Source: CAZGVW01 sp964529265 (GTDB taxonomy: Bacteria; Planctomycetota; Phycisphaerae; Phycisphaerales; UBA1924). Taken from it: a stretch of DNA of 9,198 nt. The stretch covers positions 1 through 9,198 of the forward strand of contig CAZGVW010000073.1 in NCBI GenBank assembly GCA_964529265.1, given 5' to 3'. The position numbers and the translations under genes were made by a program. Of the stretch, positions 1-5,750 are shown piece after piece. Numbering within the stretch: position 1 is the first letter of the stretch; each line of letters opens with the position of its first letter. A model generated the notes under the pieces. It ran no database searches. It worked only from the letters and a program-made list of their open reading frames with translations, and was not told where the DNA came from.

Positions 1-108
1 ACTGACATGAGTGTAGTAGCGATCGACGGCGTCACGGGCCAGACGGAAATTGTCTTCCGCGCGGGTTCGCGCCTCTTCCGCCACCGCCTTCTGTTTGCCG
101 ATGAGGAC
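1..108 (-). pseudogene. Fragment resembling the linker of Ser/Thr kinase/TPR proteins, no start in the window
   Basis: Read on the minus strand in the frame whose last codon ends at base 1, this stretch encodes a charged helix (KQKAVAEEARTRAE) followed by DNFRLARDAVDRYYTHVS. The pattern A-E-x-N-F-x-L-A-R-x-A-V-D-x-Y-x-T-x-V-S is one I associate with the region after the membrane helix in large Ser/Thr kinase/TPR or WD40 proteins of Acidobacteria and Planctomycetes. No kinase core, membrane helix or convincing start lies upstream in this frame, and the overlapping frame belongs to the NRPS-like start at 293. It continues beyond the left edge. It may be the debris of a recombination or an assembly join. 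Family assignment is from memory and uncertain. Confidence 0.35.
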
Positions 109-293
109 CTGGCCTCGTGGGCGAGGAAGATCCAGCGCTCGCTTGCCGACGCGCGCCGCGGCCCGCTCCCCTGGCGGCGGGGAATGCCGTCCGCCGACGG
201 CGGCGCGGCGGGCTTCCGCTGCAGCCGCTGTTCGATCAGCCGGCGCTTCGCGTCCGACAGACCGTCCGCACCGACAGCGTTGTCCGTGCTCAT
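1..293 (-). CDS. N-terminus of a further NRPS-like protein, partial and possibly broken
   Basis: The ATG at 293-291 overlaps the TGA of the preceding NRPS ORF by 4 bp (ATGA), a classic translational-coupling arrangement. The first ~45 residues (MSTDN..., then LSDAKRRLIEQRL, then GIPRRQ) resemble the leader that precedes a condensation domain in many NRPS proteins. This fits the C-terminal tail of the preceding carrier protein (ALSDEEAERL), which is typical of a module that hands on to another one. The expected C1 motif does not appear: from about residue 50 the frame turns Arg/Ser/Trp-rich with rare-looking codons (AGG, AGA, TCA), although it stays open to the window edge. Coding character moves to another frame there (see the 1-108 entry). 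I therefore read this as a real start whose body is truncated, frameshifted or recombined. It could also be a small linker protein. Confidence 0.45.
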   Translation of the reverse strand, partial: MSTDNAVGADGLSDAKRRLIEQRLQRKPAAPPSADGIPRRQGSGPRRASASERWIFLAHEARSSSANRRRWRKRREPARKTISVWPVTPSIATTLMS

Positions 294-1921
294 GTTCCGG
301 CGTGTGGCTCGGCAGCGAGCCGTTCAGCTTCCTCGTCACTGAGCGCGGCGACCTCCTGCATGACGACGTCTTCGACCATCCGTGCGAGCTGAGCGACCGT
401 CGGGCGCGTGAACACGGTTTGCAGAGGCAGGTCCAGGTCGAACTCCGTGCAGACCCGCAGGGCGACCTCCATCGCGGCGAGCGAGGTGCCTCCCAGCTCG
501 AAGAAGCTGGTGCGCGCCCCCACGTGCCCGACGCGCAGAACGTCCCGCCAGATCGCCGCGATGCGCTCCTCGACCGTGCCCTCCGGTTCCACGGCATCGC
601 CGGCGACCGGTGGCATCAGGGCGTCGCGCGCGGAGCGCAGTGCCGCCTCGTCGACTTTGCCGTTCGATGTCAGTGGCAGCGCGTCGAGGCGCTCGAAGTA
701 GTGCGGGATGAGCTGAGGGGGAAGCGTCTCTGCGAGATGGCGACGCAGGTCGGTCTCGGAAACGTCGCGGGACGACACGTAGTAGGCCGCAAGGCTGGTG
801 GCCGCGGCGCCGCCGCTCAGCCGATCTCCGTCATAGCCGATCTCCGACAGGATTCTGTGGACGCGCGGCATGTCCAGCTGGTCCTGGAGCTCGTCCAGCG
901 CTTCGTCACGGGTTTTGTGCGACATGCGGACGTCCCAGCTGTAGGGGAGCGCATAGTTGTGATAGCCGCGCTCCTTCGTATGGATGTAGATCCCGACCTC
1001 GTTGATTAGGCAGTTCGTCGAACGGCCCGTATCCGACGGCCGCATCCAGGGCACCGTTCGTTGCAGGTACGAGAGAATCTCCTCCAGGTCCGCGTCGCAG
1101 TAGCGATAGAAATCGACGAACCGGACCTCCTCGAACACCCGATCGTCCTGGAAGATCCTGACGTCGAGCGAGCGCGACACCTCGTCGTCGAGGCGGTGGT
1201 AGGTCTTCCGTGCGGCGAGCACGGCCGCATCCACCTCCTCCGGACTGCATCGGCCGTCGCGAAAGAGGTCGGCCGTGAGCCGCGTCTCGAAGAACTGCCC
1301 GCGCGAGAGGCCGGTGACGATGACGGGAATGCCGAGCGCGCGGGCGCGATTCATGCTCAGCGTGTAAATGGTCTTGAAGCAGCCGTTGCAGACGTTGCTG
1401 AACCGCGTCAGGCTGTCCCGGAAGATCGCGTTCATCGCCGGCGTCGTGGCGAATTCGTGATCGACGCCGAGCGCAGCCACCACCCGCCGGATGTTGCCTT
1501 TCGCCTGCTCCGAGATGTACCCGTTGTCGAACGAGAATGCGAACACCCGAAGGCCCATCTCCACGAGCCGGCAGAGGGCGTAGGTGCTGTCCTTGCCGCC
1601 GCTGAGGAGCATCATGCAGTCGTAAGCGGTCCGGCCACGCGCCGCCGATTCCCGGAATACGTCGCGGAGGTCGTCCAGGCTCTTGAAGTACGCGCGCGCG
1701 TGGTCCTTGATCGACTCGAACGAGCGGCAGGTGCCGCACACACCGTCGCCGTCGAAGACGACGCCGGGAAAGCTCGAGGGGAGTCCGCAGCGTGTGCAGT
1801 AGCCAGACTCGGGCCTGGGCGGAGCGACAGAAGTCACGCGCCCGTGCGACGTGACGACGCAGTGCTCGATGGCATCGTGGCGAAGGAGCGCCGCTTCGAT
1901 CTCGCCTGGCTCGACGCGCAT
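290..1921 (-). CDS. NRPS fragment: A-domain C-subdomain interrupted by an ATP pyrophosphatase, plus PCP
   Basis: The 543-residue protein opens with the second half of motif A8 and the start of the adenylation C-terminal subdomain (MRVEPGEIEAALL, residues 1-13). The adenylation fold resumes near residue 377 (LAAYYV) and reaches A10 (PLTSNGKVD, catalytic Lys422). A carrier domain follows with phosphopantetheine Ser480 in FFELGGTSL. Between them sits a PP-loop ATP pyrophosphatase: CxxC at 42-45 and 62-65, SGGKDS at 107-112, CNGC at 178-181 and TNC ending at Cys304. The start ATG lies two codons after the in-frame TAG that ends the upstream ORF, with AAGGTG six bases before it, so the ORFs are probably co-translated or are one gene split by a stop. 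Together they make one C-A-PCP module. The insert probably uses ATP to activate a carbonyl for amidation or thiolation of the carrier-bound residue (inference). The gene ends in an ATGA overlap with the next ORF. Confidence 0.85.
   Translation of the reverse strand: MRVEPGEIEAALLRHDAIEHCVVTSHGRVTSVAPPRPESGYCTRCGLPSSFPGVVFDGDGVCGTCRSFESIKDHARAYFKSLDDLRDVFRESAARGRTAYDCMMLLSGGKDSTYALCRLVEMGLRVFAFSFDNGYISEQAKGNIRRVVAALGVDHEFATTPAMNAIFRDSLTRFSNVCNGCFKTIYTLSMNRARALGIPVIVTGLSRGQFFETRLTADLFRDGRCSPEEVDAAVLAARKTYHRLDDEVSRSLDVRIFQDDRVFEEVRFVDFYRYCDADLEEILSYLQRTVPWMRPSDTGRSTNCLINEVGIYIHTKERGYHNYALPYSWDVRMSHKTRDEALDELQDQLDMPRVHRILSEIGYDGDRLSGGAAATSLAAYYVSSRDVSETDLRRHLAETLPPQLIPHYFERLDALPLTSNGKVDEAALRSARDALMPPVAGDAVEPEGTVEERIAAIWRDVLRVGHVGARTSFFELGGTSLAAMEVALRVCTEFDLDLPLQTVFTRPTVAQLARMVEDVVMQEVAALSDEEAERLAAEPHAGT
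812..1810 (-). other. Inserted ATP-pyrophosphatase (AANH/PP-loop) domain within the A domain
   Basis: This marks residues ~38-370 of the 290-1921 protein; boundaries are approximate. The N-terminal Y-C-x2-C ... FD-x2-GVC-x2-C layout, followed by D-C-x-x-x-L-S-G-G-K-D-S, is the arrangement I know from N-acetyl-sugar amidotransferases (PseA, WbpG, LegG). Those enzymes adenylate an acetamido oxygen and let ammonia displace AMP, giving an acetamidine. Additional cysteines (178, 181, 304) leave room for a sulfur-transfer chemistry like that of TtuA/TtcA enzymes. No glutaminase domain is visible, so ammonia would have to come from elsewhere. The insertion lies between A8 and A10, the same general location used by methyltransferase and other insertions in interrupted A domains. 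Confidence 0.8.
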
Positions 1922-1927
1922 TACCTA
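1922..1927 (-). other. In-frame TAG and abnormal codon at the A8 Arg-Gly position
   Basis: On the minus strand the sequence reads ...ATC AAG GTG TAG GTA ATG CGC GTC GAG... The upstream and downstream ORFs are in the same frame. Aligned with the intact A8 motif of the ligase at 7056-8639 (RQIKIRGYRVE), this one reads RQIKV-stop-V-M-RVE. The stop replaces the conserved Arg and Val replaces the conserved Gly, with no change of length. Two adjacent codons differ, so one base-calling error would not account for it. Confidence 0.8.
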
Positions 1928-4591
1928 CACCTTGATTTGCCTGTCGATCCGGCCCAGGTACTCGAGCGTGCCGGGGCCACTGAACCGTACCAGATCACCG
2001 GTGCGGTACAGGCGATCGCCCTCCCGGAACGGGTGCGCCACGAAATGCTCCCTCGTCTCGTCTTCGCGGCGAAGGTATCCGCGTGCCAGCCCGAAGCGAG
2101 AGATGCACAGCTCTCCCGGCACACCTTCCGGCACGGGAGCAAGCACCGCGTTGAGGACGTAGAGCTGCACGTGATCGGCGGGTCTGCCTACAGGAACGCT
2201 CGTCCCGGTGTCGGCCGCCGGATCGTAGCGATGGAGCATGCAGCCGACGACCGCCTCGGTCGGCCCGTACTCGTTGTACATCTCGACCGGGTGCTGGAAG
2301 CGAGCAGCGATGGCGGCGGCCAGATGGGTCCTGAGATCCTCTCCGCCGACCACCATCCGGCGTATGCGGGAGGTCGACACATCCATGTGCCTGAGGAGCG
2401 ACAGGTGAGACGGCGTCAGTTTGATGAAATCGACGGCGTTCTCGCCGATGACGTCCATCAGGGCGGTGTCCGGATGCCCATCCGGCTCTTCGTAGATGAC
2501 GAGTGTGCCGCCGGTGATGAGAGGCAGGTACAGGCTCGTGACCGTGAGGTCGAAGGCGAGCGAGGTGAACAGCGGGAAGTTCAGGCGATCGTCGCGGACG
2601 TACTCTCGCGCTGCCCATTCGAGATAGTCGGCCAGCCCGCCGTGCTCGACGACCACCCCTTTCGGTGGTCCCGTCGATCCGGACGTGTAGATGATGTACG
2701 CCACATCATCGAGACGTGAGGCGCCCGGAGAGACGACTGGACCGCCGCCGCGCAGCAGATCCTCCAGGCGGATGGTCGTGTGGCCCGGTGGCACCACGCC
2801 TTCCGGCGCCCGGACAAGGAGCCGAGTGGCGCCACTATCCTCGAGGATGTGCCGGATCCGCTCGAGGGGATACCCGGCATCGAGCGGCACGTAGGCGCCC
2901 CGCGCTTCGAGCACGGCAAGGATCGCGATCACCGCCTCGATCGACCGCTTCATGAGCACGGCGACCGGATCTCCGGGCTGCACACCGAGCCGGACGAGCT
3001 GGGCCGCTGCGGCCTGCACATCGCGGCGCATCTGGCCGAACGTCATCTCGCGTGTGCCTGTTCGCAGAGCGATGCGGTCGGGCGTGCGGGCCGCCTGATC
3101 GTTGACGAGCGCGGTCACAGAGCGAACCGGGAGGGGAGCCGCGCCAGTGTCGTTGTACCGCACCAGCAACGCCTGACGCTCGACGGCCGTGAGGAGGTCC
3201 ACTTCCGCGATCGGCCGGTCCGGATCCTCGAGCATGGAGGTGAGGATCCGCTCGAAGTGGGCTACGGCGCGCCGGCGGAGTGCCGGAGGGACCGCCTCTT
3301 CATTGAAATCGAAGTGCAGCGTGTATCGGCCCGATGCGTCGTAATCGTGCACCTGCAGCCGAAGCGCGTGCACGTTGTCGCTCTCTCCTGAATGGACCCA
3401 TTCGGAGGAGACGGGAACGCCACTGAAATCGCCATGCGTGCCGGAGAAGAAGTTCAGCACGACGTTGCTGGCAGTGGCTCTGGACGGCGCGCTGGTCCCT
3501 GGAAGCGCAAGACGCAGGAAATGCTGCGTCTCCACAAGGCACGTCCGCCCGAGCGCGCGGAACGAATCCCCCGGGTCGACGTGCACGGCAAAGGGAAACA
3601 TCTCGATGAACAGCCCGAGCGTTCGCTTCGCGGCGGGGGTGGGGCGGTTGTGGGCCGGAGCGTCGAACCCGAGCTCTCGCTTGCCGCTCACGCGATGGAG
3701 CCACGCGACGAGCACCGTGGCAAACAGCGCGAACCTCGAGATATCGGGGGTGAGGCTCTGAAACCCCGGTAAGTCCGCAATCGCCTTCAGCCGCAGCGAC
3801 ATGGCTTCGTCGAGGGCGAGCGTGAGCCGGTCGCTGCGGGTCGATGACACACGCGTGGGCCGGCCGTAGAAGGGCGTCACCCGATCGCTGCGGAGCCGTT
3901 GCTGCCAGTACTGTGACGCCTCGTTGCGGACGCGCGCATTGGGAAACGACTCGAGCGACTGCACTGTCTGGTAGTACGGCTCGAGAAGTGGCACCGCGGC
4001 TGTCACAACGCTGCGCGCGGCGGCCGCCGCGTACTCGGCGGCGACCTGGCGGAAGAGAAGCACGGTGGAAGAGGCGTCGGTGACGAGGTGATGCTGATTG
4101 AGATACCAGCCGTACCGGCTCTCCGAGAGCCTGACGAGCACGCTGTCGACGAGCGCGCCGTCGAGCGGGAGAGCTCGGGAGCACCGCTCCCGCGCCCAGG
4201 CTCGGAACTCGCCCTCGGCGTTCACACGACCGCTGAAGTCGAGAAGGCCGGTGTCGCAGCCGCCGGGCCGGACTCGCCGGACACCCATGGCGCCCCGGTC
4301 GTCGATCGAGGTGCGCAGGGCATCGCTGCCAGCCACGACGCTCCGCCAGGCGGCGCAGAAGGCGGCCGTCTCGATGGCCCCCTCGAGCACGAAGGCGAAG
4401 GCCATGTTGTAGAGCGGGCTCGCCGGGTGAAGCGTTTGTCCGATCCAGATCTGGATCTGGCTGTGTGAGAGGCCAGACTCCGTACGCGTGCGATTGAGCT
4501 CAGTCAAAGAGCGCACAGCCACTTGCAGTTTGTTCCAGGATTCGGGAGAATTGGGAGCCCCGACTATAGATGAACATCTTGTGGGCTGCAA
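1925..4591 (-). CDS. NRPS: condensation domain plus adenylation core (Asn-like code), cut at A8
   Basis: The TTG start at 4591 has AAGGAG six bases upstream; longer versions run back into the divergent gene and look like shadow translation. From it the protein has 888 residues. A condensation domain spans ~41-475, with a C1-like start (SHSQIQIW), active-site HHLVTD (His167, His168, Asp172, then Ala instead of the usual Gly) and FNEEAVP. An adenylation core follows: A2 (GAYVPLD, 566-571), A3 (YTSGSTGPPKG, 635-645), A5 (NEYGPTE, 773-779), A7 (LYRTGDL, 861-867) and the first half of A8. By-eye pocket residues are D681, L682, T685, K724, V747, G749, E774, V782, G783, giving DLTKVGEVG, close to published Asn codes (DLTKLGEVGK) and less close to Asp codes. 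It would condense a carrier-bound donor, probably the pyrrole/pyrroline starter made by the divergent genes, with Asn. The missing A8-A10 part and PCP are in the next ORF. Confidence 0.88.
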   Translation of the reverse strand: MQPTRCSSIVGAPNSPESWNKLQVAVRSLTELNRTRTESGLSHSQIQIWIGQTLHPASPLYNMAFAFVLEGAIETAAFCAAWRSVVAGSDALRTSIDDRGAMGVRRVRPGGCDTGLLDFSGRVNAEGEFRAWARERCSRALPLDGALVDSVLVRLSESRYGWYLNQHHLVTDASSTVLLFRQVAAEYAAAAARSVVTAAVPLLEPYYQTVQSLESFPNARVRNEASQYWQQRLRSDRVTPFYGRPTRVSSTRSDRLTLALDEAMSLRLKAIADLPGFQSLTPDISRFALFATVLVAWLHRVSGKRELGFDAPAHNRPTPAAKRTLGLFIEMFPFAVHVDPGDSFRALGRTCLVETQHFLRLALPGTSAPSRATASNVVLNFFSGTHGDFSGVPVSSEWVHSGESDNVHALRLQVHDYDASGRYTLHFDFNEEAVPPALRRRAVAHFERILTSMLEDPDRPIAEVDLLTAVERQALLVRYNDTGAAPLPVRSVTALVNDQAARTPDRIALRTGTREMTFGQMRRDVQAAAAQLVRLGVQPGDPVAVLMKRSIEAVIAILAVLEARGAYVPLDAGYPLERIRHILEDSGATRLLVRAPEGVVPPGHTTIRLEDLLRGGGPVVSPGASRLDDVAYIIYTSGSTGPPKGVVVEHGGLADYLEWAAREYVRDDRLNFPLFTSLAFDLTVTSLYLPLITGGTLVIYEEPDGHPDTALMDVIGENAVDFIKLTPSHLSLLRHMDVSTSRIRRMVVGGEDLRTHLAAAIAARFQHPVEMYNEYGPTEAVVGCMLHRYDPAADTGTSVPVGRPADHVQLYVLNAVLAPVPEGVPGELCISRFGLARGYLRREDETREHFVAHPFREGDRLYRTGDLVRFSGPGTLEYLGRIDRQIKV
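1928..1933 (-). promoter_or_regulatory. Probable ribosome-binding site for the 290-1921 ORF
   Basis: AAGGTG on the minus strand lies six bases before the ATG at 1921-1919, inside the last codons of the upstream ORF (Lys-Val). It offers a plausible site for reinitiation after the TAG and supports translation of the downstream half as a separate polypeptide. It could equally be an accident of the A8 coding sequence, which naturally encodes Lys-Val here. Confidence 0.45.
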
Positions 4592-4630
4592 GCCCTGCTC
4601 CTTGCGTGGTCGTGCACCTGGCCGCCTGAC
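4592..4630. promoter_or_regulatory. Short divergent intergenic region between the NRPS operon and the cyclodeaminase gene
   Basis: Only 39 bases separate the TTG start on the minus strand from the ATG at 4631 on the plus strand. The region holds the NRPS ribosome-binding site and little else that I can recognise. Promoters for both directions must overlap the opposite coding regions. A TATAGA hexamer at 4565-4570 could be a plus-strand -10 box, but I find no matching -35 box 16-18 bases upstream, so I do not call a promoter. Confidence 0.4.
4598..4603 (-). promoter_or_regulatory. Shine-Dalgarno AAGGAG that fixes the TTG start of the NRPS gene
   Basis: A strong AAGGAG on the minus strand lies six bases upstream of the TTG at 4591-4589, in the frame of the condensation domain. 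No ATG lies between here and the C1 motif, so this TTG is the best supported start. GTG codons nearer the domain (residues 24 and 26 of the numbering used here) have no comparable site. Confidence 0.6.
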
Positions 4631-5731
4631 ATGAACGCCCAATCCCTGTTGCTCGATGCCTCGGACGTCCGATCGGTGGTTACCAGCGTCGGCAGGGATG
4701 CACTGATGGACGAGCTCATTATGCGTCTGACCGACGCAATCAGGCTCTACGATCCGGAGGTTGCACAGGTGCCGCCGCGCAGCGGTGTCCACTACCGCGT
4801 GCCGGACTGGGGCCTGCTCGAATGGATGCCTGCACACCTTGGCCAGGAGGGGACGACCGTCAAGCTTGTAGCGTACCACCCGGCCAACCCGGAGCGTCAC
4901 GGCCTGCCCACGGTGATCTCCACGATCTGCGTCTTCGACACCAGGAGCGGACACTTGATGGGCCTGGTCGATGGCACGTTCCTCACCGCGCTGCGCACGG
5001 GTGCCGCGTCTGCGGTCGCCAGCCGCCAGCTGGCACTCCCCCAGAGCCGTACGCTTGGCGTGATTGGCTGCGGTGCGCAGGCGGTGACGCAGATTCACGC
5101 GCTGTCGCGCGTGTTCCCGATCGAGAAGGTCGTCGCGTACGATATCAGGGACGACGTCGCCAGGACGCTGCGGGACCGCGTCGGTTTTCTGGACGTGTCG
5201 TTTGACGTGGTCTGGCGTGAGTCTCTGGCGGATCTGGTCGCGGCCTCCGACATACTCTGCACCTGCACGTCAGCCGCACCCGGCGAAGGGCCGGTCTTCC
5301 CGGACGTCCCCCACGCGCCCCACCTGCACGTCAACGCGGTCGGCTCGGATTTCCATGGCAAGTTCGAGCTGCCCGTGGAGCTCCTGCGGCGCAGCCTGGT
5401 GTGCCCGGATTTCTACGAGCAGGCGATCCACGAAGGCGACTGCCAGCAGCTCGTGCCCGACGAGATCGGCCCCGATCTCAAGACGCTGGTTCAGAACGCG
5501 GAGAAGTACCGAACTGAGCAGATGTCGCCCACGGTTTTCGATTCGACGGGGTGGGCGCTCGAGGATCACGTTGCGGCATTGATGATGTTCGACTATGCCC
5601 GGGACCTCGGAAGGGGTCGCCCGGTGGCGCTCGAGTGTCTTCCTTCGGACCCGAGGGATCCGTACTCGCTGCTGGACACGAGCGACGCGGTGCTGGCTGC
5701 GTCGCTCGCCGCAAGCCGGGTCCGCCGTTAG
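4631..5731 (+). CDS. Ornithine/lysine cyclodeaminase family protein (mu-crystallin family)
   Basis: The 366-residue product matches the full length of the family. It would convert L-ornithine to L-proline plus ammonia (or L-lysine to pipecolate) with NAD(H) as internal redox cofactor. The visible family signatures correspond to those of Pseudomonas ornithine cyclodeaminase. They are the substrate-binding Glu64 (LLEWMP), Lys78 in VKLVAYHPANP and Arg122 in ALRTGAAS. The Rossmann motif is GCGAQ at 146-150, with an acidic Asp171 that favours NAD over NADP. Asp240 in NAVGSDFHGK is the catalytic aspartate position that separates cyclodeaminases from ketimine reductases. The ATG at 4631 keeps the normal N-terminus (LLLDASDVRSVV); its ribosome-binding site is poor. 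It is the first gene of the plus-strand run, ending 19 bases before the dehydrogenase. Next to a prolyl-type ligase and dehydrogenase, the likely role is dedicated proline supply. Pipecolate formation or an SbnB-like reaction remain alternatives. Confidence 0.85.
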   Translation: MNAQSLLLDASDVRSVVTSVGRDALMDELIMRLTDAIRLYDPEVAQVPPRSGVHYRVPDWGLLEWMPAHLGQEGTTVKLVAYHPANPERHGLPTVISTICVFDTRSGHLMGLVDGTFLTALRTGAASAVASRQLALPQSRTLGVIGCGAQAVTQIHALSRVFPIEKVVAYDIRDDVARTLRDRVGFLDVSFDVVWRESLADLVAASDILCTCTSAAPGEGPVFPDVPHAPHLHVNAVGSDFHGKFELPVELLRRSLVCPDFYEQAIHEGDCQQLVPDEIGPDLKTLVQNAEKYRTEQMSPTVFDSTGWALEDHVAALMMFDYARDLGRGRPVALECLPSDPRDPYSLLDTSDAVLAASLAASRVRR

Positions 5732-5750
5732 CCTCGACGATCGAGAGGGG

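Noticed and set aside
1061..2719. 552-codon open frame on the plus strand opposite the NRPS genes
   Set aside because: No recognisable motifs, and the opposite strand encodes A-domain and PP-loop signatures over the whole stretch.
4565..4570. TATAGA as a plus-strand -10 box
   Set aside because: No -35-like hexamer at the right distance, and it lies inside the NRPS coding region.
4592..5098. N-terminal extension of the NRPS ORF back to 5098
   Set aside because: It would overlap the cyclodeaminase gene by more than 450 bases, has no domain, and a TTG with a strong AAGGAG at 4591 explains the start.
5595..5750. Upstream start for the dehydrogenase at 5595
   Set aside because: The extra 52 residues overlap the cyclodeaminase gene and are Arg-rich; the family N-terminus begins at the ATG at 5751 behind GAGAGGGG.
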